Source of the DNA: Vreelandella neptunia
Lineage (GTDB): Bacteria; Pseudomonadota; Gammaproteobacteria; Pseudomonadales; Halomonadaceae
Reading direction: 5' to 3'
Assembly: GCF_000712975.1 (NCBI RefSeq)
Contig: NZ_JHQL01000002.1
Coordinates: 186,001 to 250,000, forward strand
Length of the DNA stretch: 64,000 nt
Shown: one piece after another, positions 33,721 through 42,420 of the stretch
Layout of the letters: each line of letters begins with the position of its first letter
How positions within the stretch are numbered: the first letter of the stretch is position 1
Program-made: the position numbers and the translations under genes
The notes under the pieces: model-generated
Databases searched by the model: none
Seen by the model: the letters and a program-made list of their open reading frames with translations, nothing else
Told to the model about the DNA's origin: nothing

Positions 33721-34641
33721 TTATTGCCCTCCCTGCTGTGCAGGCGTTGGCTCACCCAGCCCGGAAAGGCGTTCGGTGTGATGTACGGTAGCGATATAGT
33801 CATCATCGCCATGTCCGGTGGCGATCAGCGCGGTATAGGCTTCACGCATTTGCGCTGCCAGTGGCGTCGACACCCCTGAGCCATGGGCACAGTTCAGGAT
33901 CAGGTCAAGATCCTTGGCCATCTGGGCGGCGGAAAACGTCGAGGTGAAATCGCGCTGTGAAAGCGGCGGCACCTTGTACTTCACCATGGGTGAGCCCACT
34001 GCGCTGTCAGAAATCAGCTCCAACATGGCGTCCCATTCAATGTTGCCTTTACGTGCCAGGGTCAGGGCTTCGCTCAGCATGCCGGCACTCACCGCAATCA
34101 TCAGATTGATGGCCAGCTTGGCGACCCGAGCCTGCTCTTCATCGCCTAGCCAATACTGCGCCTTGGTAAAAGCGTCAAACACGGGTTTCGCCGCTTCCAA
34201 TGCATCGCGTGGGCCAGACACCATCGCCGACAGCGTGCCAGCCTCTGCTGCCACCGGGTTGCCTGACACCGGGCTGCGCAGATAGGCAATGCCTTGGGCT
34301 TTGGCTGCTTCAGCTACCCGTGCTGAGGCTTCCACACTCACCGTGCTGGTTTCGATCAGGATGCTGCCAGACGTCATGTGACGAATAAGCTCACCCGGTT
34401 CAAGACACAGGCTGAGCAGTGCCCGGTCATCGGGAATCGAGACAAATACCAGGCCACACTCCGCCACGGCGCTGGCAAGCGACTGATGCGGGGTAATGCC
34501 TATGTCTTCGGCGAGCGCCAGACGCTGTGCTGAAAGATCAAAGCCTTGAACGGCAGTCCCGGCCTGAATAATCCGGTTGGCCATTGGCAAGCCCAACTTG
34601 CCCAGGCCAACCCAGGCGACCTTGGAGGATGAATGGGACAT
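33721..34641 (-). CDS. NAD(P)-dependent beta-hydroxyacid-type dehydrogenase
   Basis: A 306-residue cytoplasmic oxidoreductase of the 6-phosphogluconate/3-hydroxyisobutyrate dehydrogenase superfamily. The Rossmann motif GLGKLGLPMANRI is at residues 12-24, the substrate loop SPVSGNP near residue 123, and the catalytic lysine in KLAINLM (near residue 174). The second domain is all helical. Members oxidise or reduce beta-hydroxyacids such as tartronate semialdehyde. The start overlaps the amidohydrolase stop by one base. Its role in a hydroxyquinol operon is unusual and the substrate unknown. Confidence 0.9.
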   Translation of the reverse strand: MSHSSSKVAWVGLGKLGLPMANRIIQAGTAVQGFDLSAQRLALAEDIGITPHQSLASAVAECGLVFVSIPDDRALLSLCLEPGELIRHMTSGSILIETSTVSVEASARVAEAAKAQGIAYLRSPVSGNPVAAEAGTLSAMVSGPRDALEAAKPVFDAFTKAQYWLGDEEQARVAKLAINLMIAVSAGMLSEALTLARKGNIEWDAMLELISDSAVGSPMVKYKVPPLSQRDFTSTFSAAQMAKDLDLILNCAHGSGVSTPLAAQMREAYTALIATGHGDDDYIATVHHTERLSGLGEPTPAQQGGQ

Positions 34642-36014
34642 TAGTGTGCCTCCTGTGTGGATTGCACTTCACGCGCCAGCAGTTCGGCGTGAATGCGATG
34701 GCCTGACGCGGCAAGCTCGGCAATGCCCTGTTGAGTGTTCATCAACAGGCGACCGCCACGTTTCTTGAACTGCCCGGCCACCATGACGCTGTCGACGTTG
34801 GCTAAGCTTGTCTGCATGACAACGCTGGAAATCGGGTCGTTGACCGGCTGCATATTGAGTTGATTGCTGTCCAGCAGTACCAGATCCGCCTGCTTGCCTG
34901 GGGTCAGGCTGCCAATGCGGTCATCAAGCCCCAGGGCTTTCGCGCCATCCAGCGTGATCCAGCCCAGCGCTTCCCGGGTGGTAATGGTCGAGGTATCGGG
35001 GATCTTGCCTTGCTCCCGGCGAGAGGCATCGTTATCCAGGGAACGCTGCATGCCCAGGGCCGCACGGGCCACGCTGAACATATCGCCAGAAAGCACCGAT
35101 TCAAGATCCACTCCCAGTGAAACTACGCCGCCGTGCTGGCGTACCAGGCCAGTGACCGGAAAGCCGTGGCCCTGGGTCATCTCGTTTTCCGGGGCCACTG
35201 AAAAGGTCACGCCGCTGGCACAGAACCGGGACATCTGACCATCATCCAGGCTCTGGCCATGGACAATATTGATATCCGGGCCTAGCAGGCCACGGGCTTC
35301 TACTTCGTCCCAGGCGCCGGGGGCCACGGCTTCGCCACCGCCCTGGTGCATGGACGCGACCAGACCGAATTCTTTGGCCAGGGCAAAGTCCTGCAGGGTG
35401 ACCTCCAGGGTGGAGTAATGCGGCCCCAGAATCGCCATCCCTAGAGTGACCAGGCCAGCAGGGGCAGACAGCTCCCCTGCCAGCAAGCGCTCAATTTCAT
35501 GGCGCGGATGGGGAATTTCACTAAAGTGCGGCTGACCGGGTTTGGGGTCCGGCTTGGGCGAGCCGTGCATGAACAGGGCGCGAATCCCCGATTCTTTCAG
35601 CCCACGCACGGCGGCATCGGTATGTTCGGGCGTCGGGTTATTGTGGCACCAGTCCCCCAGCGTCGTTGTACCGCAATTAAGCTGGTTGATCGCACCCATG
35701 CGGGTGGCAATATAAATATCATCCGGTGTGAACAGCGCTGCCAGGCCACGGTGTACGTGGCGGAAATACTCCAGCAGCGTCCAGTTGGCCGCCACGCCGC
35801 GCAGGCCGGTCTGCCAGGTATGCATATGCGCATTCACCAGCCCGGGAATCAGGATGCCGCCGCCACAGTCAATCACCTCGGCATCCGCACCTGCCGACAG
35901 ATCATGGCCCACGGCCGCAATCCGCTCATCCTCAACCAGCACCTGGCCCTTGCTTAACTCACCCAGCGCTGGGTCCATGGTGATTACGGTGGCGTTAATA
36001 AACAGGGTTTTCAT
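34641..36014 (-). CDS. ATZ/TRZ-type amidohydrolase (SsnA/chlorohydrolase-like)
   Basis: A 457-residue cytoplasmic metal-dependent hydrolase. The metal-site residues are H-x-H in VNAHMHTW (near residue 66), a histidine in VASMHQGG, a histidine in NIVHGQ and an aspartate in LGVDLES. The C-terminal composite beta-sandwich has GSLTPGKQADLVLLD. Family members deaminate or dechlorinate heteroaromatic rings (triazines, guanine, cytosine, MTA/SAH) or open cyclic amides. No amide-bearing substrate is known for hydroxyquinol pathways, so this gene may define the novel substrate. It shares ATGA with the following reductase gene. Confidence 0.88.
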   Translation of the reverse strand: MKTLFINATVITMDPALGELSKGQVLVEDERIAAVGHDLSAGADAEVIDCGGGILIPGLVNAHMHTWQTGLRGVAANWTLLEYFRHVHRGLAALFTPDDIYIATRMGAINQLNCGTTTLGDWCHNNPTPEHTDAAVRGLKESGIRALFMHGSPKPDPKPGQPHFSEIPHPRHEIERLLAGELSAPAGLVTLGMAILGPHYSTLEVTLQDFALAKEFGLVASMHQGGGEAVAPGAWDEVEARGLLGPDINIVHGQSLDDGQMSRFCASGVTFSVAPENEMTQGHGFPVTGLVRQHGGVVSLGVDLESVLSGDMFSVARAALGMQRSLDNDASRREQGKIPDTSTITTREALGWITLDGAKALGLDDRIGSLTPGKQADLVLLDSNQLNMQPVNDPISSVVMQTSLANVDSVMVAGQFKKRGGRLLMNTQQGIAELAASGHRIHAELLAREVQSTQEAH

Positions 36015-37090
36015 AGCGCCTCCCCGCGTTCAGATTGTGGCCGCAAGCCTGCCTGGGCATTGCCCAGCAGGCGCGCAATCCCGTCAACGGTGATCTCTCT
36101 CGGGTTCCAGTAAGGGTTGCGGGTGGCCATCGCCGTGGCTTTGTCCACATCATTGATGCCGAAGCCTAGTTCCGATAGTGCGCTGGGAGCGCCAACCGCA
36201 CGCCCCAGGTCATACAGACCAGTGGCCGCATCGTCGCACCCCAAGGCGCGTTGGATACGCATCATCGCCTGCGGCGCGGCCGGGGCGTTGTAGGCCACCG
36301 CATACGGCAACACGATGGTGTGCGTTTCTGCATGGGGAAGATTGAAAGAGCCGCCCAGGGTATGGCACAGCTTGTGGTGCAGCGACATGCCCACCGAGCC
36401 CAGGCAAGCGCCACACAGCCAAGCGCCGTAAAGTGCATCGGCACGTGCGTCGACGTTGGACAGATCATTGGCGATAACCGGCAGGCTTCGCGCCAGAGCA
36501 GCAATGCCTTCTTCGGCCATCAGTGCAATCACTGGGTTGCCATCGCGGGCATAAAGCGCTTCCACCGCATGGGCGATGGCGTTAATACCACTGGTGCCCG
36601 ACATGCCAGCTGGCAGCGTCAGGGTCAGGTCAACGTCGTAAATCACCGTTTCCGGCAGCACGTCCAGAGTGCGCTGGGTAGTTTTCTCACCGTCACGGGT
36701 TTCACCCAGGATCGGCGTCATTTCCGACCCGGCATAGGTGGTAGGAATAGCGATCTGGGCTAACCCCGTGCGCAGCGCAATCGCCTTGCCCAGGCCAATG
36801 GTAGAGCCACCGCCAATCGCGATGGTGCAGTCCACGTCCAGTTCCTTGACGACCCGCATGGCATCATCCGTGATATCCACCGGGGTGTGCATCGCAGCCT
36901 GGGCATAGACACCGACGCCCTTGTTGCCCAACTGCTGCAAGACATCCTCGGCCTGTTGCTGCTGCTGGGGCGTGGCCAGTACCAAGGCACGTGAACAGCC
37001 GAGATGAGCAAGCTCTTCACTTAGACGTGACAGGGTTCCTCGGCCAAACACCACTCGGGATGGTAAGCCATTATAAACAAAGGGTTGCAT
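36011..37090 (-). CDS. maleylacetate reductase
   Basis: Fe-type alcohol dehydrogenase family enzyme of 359 residues that reduces maleylacetate to 3-oxoadipate with NAD(P)H. Landmarks are VVFGRGTLSRL near the start, AIGGGSTIGLGKAIAL (near residue 92), PTTYAGSEMTPILGETRDGEK (near 120), and the histidine pair of LHHKLCHTLGGSFNLPHAETH (near 235). The ETR/TYAGSE motifs separate it from simple iron alcohol dehydrogenases. The start is the ATG of MQPFVYNG with AAGGAA upstream. Its product enters the same PcaIJ/PcaF route encoded at 22.7-25.5 kb. Confidence 0.92.
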   Translation of the reverse strand: MQPFVYNGLPSRVVFGRGTLSRLSEELAHLGCSRALVLATPQQQQQAEDVLQQLGNKGVGVYAQAAMHTPVDITDDAMRVVKELDVDCTIAIGGGSTIGLGKAIALRTGLAQIAIPTTYAGSEMTPILGETRDGEKTTQRTLDVLPETVIYDVDLTLTLPAGMSGTSGINAIAHAVEALYARDGNPVIALMAEEGIAALARSLPVIANDLSNVDARADALYGAWLCGACLGSVGMSLHHKLCHTLGGSFNLPHAETHTIVLPYAVAYNAPAAPQAMMRIQRALGCDDAATGLYDLGRAVGAPSALSELGFGINDVDKATAMATRNPYWNPREITVDGIARLLGNAQAGLRPQSERGEAL

Positions 37091-37162
37091 GGAACATTCC
37101 TTATACGTTTGAAGTGGTCTGTATGTGCTCTTTGCAGTGCACATCAGTCGCAACACAGCGAG

Positions 37163-38707
37163 CTAGCTCGCCTGTGCCTGCTTGCCCATGCCGGTAATCG
37201 CCTGAACCAGTTCGTCCTCACTGACGTTATCGCCATCAAATTCAGCGGTCACACGGCCGTCGTACATAGCGATAATGCGGTTACTCAACCCCAGCACTTC
37301 CGGCATCTCGGAAGAGATCACCAGCACCGCATAGCCGGACTTGGCCAAGTCTTTCACCAGGGTGTGAATTTCCGACTTGGAACCTACATCAATGCCTCGG
37401 GTGGGCTCATCAAGAATCAATAGCTTCGGATGGGTATGCAGCCATTTGCCGATAACAATCTTCTGCTGGTTACCACCGCTGAGGTTGCCCACCTTCTGTC
37501 GCCAGCTAGGCGTCTTGATCTTCATTGCCTGATGATATTTGTCATAGACTTCACGCTCTTTCGAACTCGTCATAAAGCCCAGTGACGACACGCTAGAAAG
37601 ACTTGCCAGGGTCATGTTGTCTCGGCAGTTCATGCCCAGAATCAGCCCTTGGTCTTTGCGGTCTTCAGGGACTAACGCAACGCCACTGGCAACCGCATCG
37701 TGGGCGCTGCGAAAGTTGACAACGTCACCATCCAATACCACTTCCCCAGCGGAAGGCGTGCGCAATCCAAAGATGGTTTCTGCTACTTCAGAGCGCCCTG
37801 CCCCTACTAGGCCATACATGCCAACAATCTCGCCCTTGCGCACGTTAAAGCTGACGTTCTCGAACACCCGCTTCACCGAGAGGTTGCGCACTTCCAGCAG
37901 GTTGTCGCCGAACTCCGTTGGCTTGCTGGCATGATCAAGCTCCAGACTGCGGCCGATCATCATCCGGGTGATCTCGTCTTCGTTGGTATCTACGGTATTG
38001 ACGGTGCCGGTGTATTCGCCGTCTCGCAGCACCGAAATGCGGTGAGAAAGGTGAAAGATCTCGTCCATACGGTGGGAGATATACACAATCCCCACGCCCT
38101 GCTCACACAGCGAATTGATCACATCGTAAAGCACCGGCTTTTCGTGGTCGGTGAGCGACGCTGTCGGTTCATCAAACACCACGACTCGGGGGGTGAAGGC
38201 CAGTGCCCGACCAATTTCCACCATCTGTTTCTTGGCAATCGACAGCGAACCCACCAGGTCATCGTGCTGAAAACCGCACTTGAGCGTCTCAAGAATCTTA
38301 TTGGTATCCTCGCGCAGCTTCCGCCAGTCAACGCGGTTGAACGGTTTTCTTGGCAAGCTACCCAGAAAAATGTTTTCGGCGACCGTCATCTCCGGTACCA
38401 GCGACTGCTCCTGGTGGATCAGCACTACGCCTGCACGCTTGGCATGTTTGGGGTTTTCAAAGGCCATCTCTTGGCCGCCCAGAATAATCTTGCCCTCATT
38501 GGCTTGATGCTTACCGGCCAGCACCTTCATCAGGGTTGATTTACCCGCGCCATTCTCCCCAAGCAAGGCGTGTACCTCGCCGGGACGGACATCGAAATCG
38601 ACATTGTTGAGTGCCACAACACCAGGGAATCGCTTGGTAATACCTTTGAGTTCAAGTATCGGCGCGGCGTCAACCGGCTGGCGTGATTGGGTTGGGGAGG
38701 GATTCAT
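37163..38707 (-). CDS. CUT2 sugar-type ABC transporter ATP-binding protein (RbsA-like)
   Basis: A 514-residue protein with two fused ATPase domains. The first is complete: Walker A GENGAGKST (about residues 53-61), signature-like LSIAKKQMVEIGRAL and Walker B VVFDEPT. The second has a degenerate Walker A (GLVGAGRSE) with a good signature LSGGNQQKIVIGKWL and Walker B LLILDEPTRGID. This asymmetry is normal for ribose-type ATPases. The permease gene overlaps it by four bases (ATGA), and the maleylacetate reductase follows. Confidence 0.92.
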   Translation of the reverse strand: MNPSPTQSRQPVDAAPILELKGITKRFPGVVALNNVDFDVRPGEVHALLGENGAGKSTLMKVLAGKHQANEGKIILGGQEMAFENPKHAKRAGVVLIHQEQSLVPEMTVAENIFLGSLPRKPFNRVDWRKLREDTNKILETLKCGFQHDDLVGSLSIAKKQMVEIGRALAFTPRVVVFDEPTASLTDHEKPVLYDVINSLCEQGVGIVYISHRMDEIFHLSHRISVLRDGEYTGTVNTVDTNEDEITRMMIGRSLELDHASKPTEFGDNLLEVRNLSVKRVFENVSFNVRKGEIVGMYGLVGAGRSEVAETIFGLRTPSAGEVVLDGDVVNFRSAHDAVASGVALVPEDRKDQGLILGMNCRDNMTLASLSSVSSLGFMTSSKEREVYDKYHQAMKIKTPSWRQKVGNLSGGNQQKIVIGKWLHTHPKLLILDEPTRGIDVGSKSEIHTLVKDLAKSGYAVLVISSEMPEVLGLSNRIIAMYDGRVTAEFDGDNVSEDELVQAITGMGKQAQAS

Positions 38708-39663
38708 ATCCGCACCTCCTTGGTCGAGGGCGCATTGAGTTTCTTATCAATAATAAGTACTGAAATGAGGATCGCACCGAGGATCACCAGCACGTAGAAG
38801 GCTGGCACCTGCATCAGGTTCATGCCATTACGCAGAATGCCGATTGCCAACACGCCGCCCAGGGTGCCTACAATGCTGCCGTAGCCACCGGTCAGTTTGG
38901 TGCCACCCAGCACAACCGCGGTAATCACCCAAAGCTCATAGTCACGCCCCAAATTCGGCGTCGCCGCTCCCATCTGACTGGCTAGCAATACACCTGCCAG
39001 GGCAGCAAAGAAGCCCACAATAATAAAGTTGATCATCATATGGCGGCCCAGGCGGATGCCCGCATCGATGGAGGCTTCAGGGTTGCCGCCAACGGCAAAG
39101 GTATTACGGCCATGGCCGGTACGGGTTAGCACCAGATGCATGATCAACGCGCAAACTAGAAAGATGATGGCCAACACCGGTACCGGCCCAATCGTGCTGG
39201 TACCAAAGTCTGCAAACGCAAAGTTCATAGCAAAGAAGGACTGCTCACCGGTGTACAGGAAAATCAGGCCGCGTACGCCTAGCATGGCGCCGAGCGTAAC
39301 GATGAAAGCGTTAACACCGGTTTTCCACACCACAAACCCATTCAGGGCACCCAGCAAGATTCCTGAACCCAAGGCCGCTAGAATTGCCAGCGTCATGCTA
39401 ACTTCCTGCAAACCCACCGCTAGGGAAGCGGCTAGCCCTAGTATCGCTCCCACTGACAAATCGATGTTGCCGTTGATCATCACGAAGGTCATGCCTAGGG
39501 CGATCAGGCCAATCGTTGAGGTCTGCACCAGAATATTGGTGATGTTGCCAAACGATAGGAAGTACTCCGACATGAAGCTGAAGAAAATAAAGAGCGCGAT
39601 AACAAACACCCAGATAGGCTGGATACTCGTCCTGCCACGGAAGAATCCTTTAATTGATGTCAT
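38704..39663 (-). CDS. CUT2 ABC transporter permease, RbsC-like (second)
   Basis: A 319-residue inner-membrane protein with eight to ten helices. RbsC landmarks include SVGAILGLAAS (near residue 72), GLIALGMTFVMINGNIDL and AVGGNPEASIDAGI near residue 200. It pairs with the other permease of this operon, which is 16 bases upstream. Two different RbsC proteins in one system suggest a heterodimeric channel. The cargo is inferred to be the pathway substrate. Confidence 0.9.
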   Translation of the reverse strand: MTSIKGFFRGRTSIQPIWVFVIALFIFFSFMSEYFLSFGNITNILVQTSTIGLIALGMTFVMINGNIDLSVGAILGLAASLAVGLQEVSMTLAILAALGSGILLGALNGFVVWKTGVNAFIVTLGAMLGVRGLIFLYTGEQSFFAMNFAFADFGTSTIGPVPVLAIIFLVCALIMHLVLTRTGHGRNTFAVGGNPEASIDAGIRLGRHMMINFIIVGFFAALAGVLLASQMGAATPNLGRDYELWVITAVVLGGTKLTGGYGSIVGTLGGVLAIGILRNGMNLMQVPAFYVLVILGAILISVLIIDKKLNAPSTKEVRI

Positions 39664-39679
39664 GTTGCATTCCTCCGCG

Positions 39680-40690
39680 TTATGAGTGGGTCGTGAACAA
39701 GCTCTTACGCTTGTTAGCGAGATCCAGCCATACGGCCAGAATGATAATGACCCAGGTCACAATCCACTGGATGTAATAGGGGTAGCCCATCAACAGCAGG
39801 CCATTCTGGATAAAGCCCAGGATCAGCACGCCAATCACGGTTTTCCAAATACTGCCCGCACCGCCCAGCAGGCTGGTGCCGCCCAGAATGATCCCCGCCA
39901 ATACCAGCAGCTCGTAGCCCTGGCCTACGTTGTTTTGCGAGCCCATTACCCGTGAGCCAAGTACTAGAGCGGCACAGGCCACACAGAAAGCTGAAATCAG
40001 ATAGGTGCTAAACACGCACCAGTTCTTGCGAATACCAGAGTAAACGGCGGCCATCGGGTTACCGCCCACCGCAAAAATGCGTCGGCCGTATCCGGTATAG
40101 GACATCACCACCTGCATCACGATAGCCAGCAGGCCAAACATAAGAATAGGGACCGCAATACCACCGACAAAGCCGCGTCCAAAGAACGCAAACCAGGTGC
40201 CTTCCTGATCGGCGATATCGACGTTTTGACCGCCGCTGTAGATCAGCACAAAGCCTTGAATGGCCGATAGCATCGCCAAGGTCACAATCAGTGAATTGAG
40301 ACGCAGAAAGCCAATCAAAAACCCGTTCACAGCACCAATCATCAGGGTCAGCGCGAACATCAACAAAATGGCATTAGTGGGGCCTATTTTGTCGTGTAAA
40401 TCGACTACTAGAACGGTAGAAAACGACAGCATCGAGCCTACGGAAAGATCCAGGTTGCCACCGATAATCACCACGCTGACACCGACTGCGATGATGCCAA
40501 TGATGGATGCCTGACGCACCACGGTCATGATGTTGGACTGGGAGAGAAACTGCTCAGAGAAGAACGAAAAAACGAACATACTGAGCAGGAAAAAAATAAG
40601 TATTCCCTGAGCCGATAGAAAACTCAGCACACCAGCCTTGCTAAGTTTTCCCGGCAGCAGCCTAGGTTTTGATTGCTCTGCGGAAGCCAT
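39680..40690 (-). CDS. CUT2 ABC transporter permease, RbsC-like (first)
   Basis: A 336-residue membrane protein of the same family as its downstream partner, with IIAVGVSVVIIGGNLDLSVGSML and FAVGGNPMAAVYSGI. The start is the ATG of MASAEQSK, with AGGTG seven bases upstream; the extended frame would run into the leader region behind the solute-binding protein gene. That 120-base gap contains a GCAGG-AAA-CCTGC hairpin (40772-40784), which may lower expression of the membrane genes relative to the receptor. Confidence 0.9.
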   Translation of the reverse strand: MASAEQSKPRLLPGKLSKAGVLSFLSAQGILIFFLLSMFVFSFFSEQFLSQSNIMTVVRQASIIGIIAVGVSVVIIGGNLDLSVGSMLSFSTVLVVDLHDKIGPTNAILLMFALTLMIGAVNGFLIGFLRLNSLIVTLAMLSAIQGFVLIYSGGQNVDIADQEGTWFAFFGRGFVGGIAVPILMFGLLAIVMQVVMSYTGYGRRIFAVGGNPMAAVYSGIRKNWCVFSTYLISAFCVACAALVLGSRVMGSQNNVGQGYELLVLAGIILGGTSLLGGAGSIWKTVIGVLILGFIQNGLLLMGYPYYIQWIVTWVIIILAVWLDLANKRKSLFTTHS

Positions 40691-40857
40691 GCTATTCACC
40701 TGTATAAAATCACCTCGGAAAGCACCGGTTAGCACGGGGGCTATCCCGCCACGCTAACCGTACCCCCCGACGCAGGAAACCTGCCTTTAGGGTCACGCCG
40801 TGCCGGTGTTAGTAGGCGATACACACCTATAACACCAGGCAGCAGTACGCTCTGCCT

Positions 40858-41796
40858 TTAGAAAACCGGACGGTCAAACGCTTCGAGGTTTTCAGCGGTG
40901 ATTTTTGGTGTTTCGAAGAAGTTCATTTTCGGCACTTCTTCTCCAGCCAGTACATCTAGGGCTGTTTGCAAAGCTGCTTCCGCATCATCAACAGGAGACT
41001 GATAAATAGAACCGTAATACTCGCCACGCTCAATAGCGTCGTAGCCAACCGCAAAGTTGGTGGCGCCAATGAAGATAATGTCATCTGCACGATCGGCGCC
41101 TTTAGCAGCATTTAAAGCGCCAACGCCCATATTGTCATCGCCGGAATAAACACCATCAATACGATCATACTTGGTCAAGAAATCTTCCATCACCCGCTGG
41201 GCGCGCTCGCGGTTCCAGTTGCCTGGCTGGGTCTCCATTAACTCAACACCTGGACACGCTTCAGCGAGGCGCTCTTCAAAACCGGCCGCACGCTCCATGG
41301 CCGTGGTATAACCGGGTTGGCCGGCAATCTGTACGATTTGTCCTTCTCCACCCAAGGCATCACACATCATCTCAGCAGAGGAAATACCTTGCTGGACATT
41401 GTCTGGGCCAGAGAAGGCAGCGATGAACTCAAGTCCCGCTTCAGCAATTTTAGAGTTGGTGACGACCACCGGAATACCTGCGTTATGCGCTTGGCGAATG
41501 GCAGGGATAACAGCCTGTCCATTGGTTGGCCAAATAATAATGGCGTCGACACGCTGCTGAATAAGATCCTGCATCTGGCCAATCTGACGCGCGACATCGC
41601 CGCCAGCATCCAGCACAACAATATCTACATTGCCAGCGCTCTCTGCAGCAGCTTCAAAGGCACTCTCATAGGTAGTTTGGTAACTATCAACACCGACGTT
41701 GTTTTGGGTAATACCAATGCGATAGGTGCTTTCAGCTTGCGCCGTCGTGATCGACATCATAATGACAGATGCGGCAATAGCGGTTTTCTTGAACAT
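40858..41796 (-). CDS. CUT2 sugar-type solute-binding protein (RbsB-like, periplasmic)
   Basis: A 312-residue protein with a signal peptide ending TTAQA (about residues 1-21) and a two-lobe Peripla_BP_4 fold. Landmarks are IGITQNNVGVDSYQTTYESAF near the start, DAIIIWPTNGQAVIPAIRQAHNAGIPVV (near residue 85) and GVYSGDDNMGVGALNAAK (near 215). Family members bind pentoses, hexoses, inositol or autoinducer-2. First gene of the operon, with AGGAG upstream. The ligand should be the compound degraded by the operon. Residues that distinguish sugar from other ligands cannot be judged without a structure. Confidence 0.9.
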   Translation of the reverse strand: MFKKTAIAASVIMMSITTAQAESTYRIGITQNNVGVDSYQTTYESAFEAAAESAGNVDIVVLDAGGDVARQIGQMQDLIQQRVDAIIIWPTNGQAVIPAIRQAHNAGIPVVVTNSKIAEAGLEFIAAFSGPDNVQQGISSAEMMCDALGGEGQIVQIAGQPGYTTAMERAAGFEERLAEACPGVELMETQPGNWNRERAQRVMEDFLTKYDRIDGVYSGDDNMGVGALNAAKGADRADDIIFIGATNFAVGYDAIERGEYYGSIYQSPVDDAEAALQTALDVLAGEEVPKMNFFETPKITAENLEAFDRPVF

Positions 41797-42149
41797 TGCG
41801 TTTCTCCTGACGTTTTTTTAGTAATTGTTTTTAGCCTGCAGGCCATACAAGCCTGGGTTTGGAGCTTACTGCCGAGCTTTGTTTCGGCACAACGCGACCG
41901 CCATATAGAAATGGCCAAAATGGTTATTTTTTGTTGCTTACACGCAAAGAGAGAAACATAAACTAAAAAACAAAGCCGCGCAGAAAGACAAAAAAACCGA
42001 GAATAGCGAGGGATGAGGGACGAGGAGAGCAAGGAATGAGGAGACAGCTAAAGAAAAGGCGGTGACTGAATGGCCGCATAGCGGCCACTATAAAAGAGGC
42101 CGCTATGCTAATGAACTAACGCAGACAGTTATTCAAGCTACGCTAACGC
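41797..42149. promoter_or_regulatory. promoter region of the hydroxyquinol operon
   Basis: A 353-base gap without a credible gene. GCCTGCAGGC, a perfect 10-base palindrome at 41834-41843, lies 38-47 bases upstream of the receptor gene and may be an operator. A perfect 11-base stem (GCATAGCGGCC, 42076-42086 with 42098-42108) follows the small peptide gene and may end its transcript, though no T-run follows. Confidence 0.4.
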
Positions 42150-42326
42150 TTAACGATTTCTGGCTGACAGATCAACAAATGCGTTATGCCCATCAGCACC
42201 GCTTTGCTGTTGAGACGTCGATTCAGGATAGGCGATCTGATTATCTTCACCAGAACCCCGCTCTGCTAACGCAACACCAGAGACCAGTGCAAGAGCGATG
42301 GCAGCGACGATGTTAAGTACTTTCAT
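42150..42326 (-). CDS. 58-residue secreted peptide, copy B (ERGSGEDNQIAYP family)
   Basis: Too short for most gene finders. The ATG is preceded by GAGAGAG about eight bases upstream. The signal peptide spans residues 1-21 (ending GVALA), with a 37-residue mature part beginning ERGSGEDNQIAYPES. It is the same total length as copy A at 16.5 kb, with an identical 13-residue mature start and a diverged polar tail. It lies 94 bases downstream of the HiuH gene on the same strand, so it is probably in the HprRS-controlled unit. A small stem (ACATCT-AAAA-AGATGT, 42369-42384) sits between. Function unknown. Confidence 0.72.
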   Translation of the reverse strand: MKVLNIVAAIALALVSGVALAERGSGEDNQIAYPESTSQQQSGADGHNAFVDLSARNR

Positions 42327-42420
42327 GATTCATTCTCTCTCGTTTTACTTAAGCAACAAATAAATGGAACATCTAAAAAGATGTGCTCACGAATAAACCG
42401 GGGGGTTCATCGATGCTTAA

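Noticed and set aside
42076..42108. classical rho-independent terminator after peptide B
   Set aside because: The stem is perfect but there is no T-run after it on the minus strand, so it is kept only as a hairpin.
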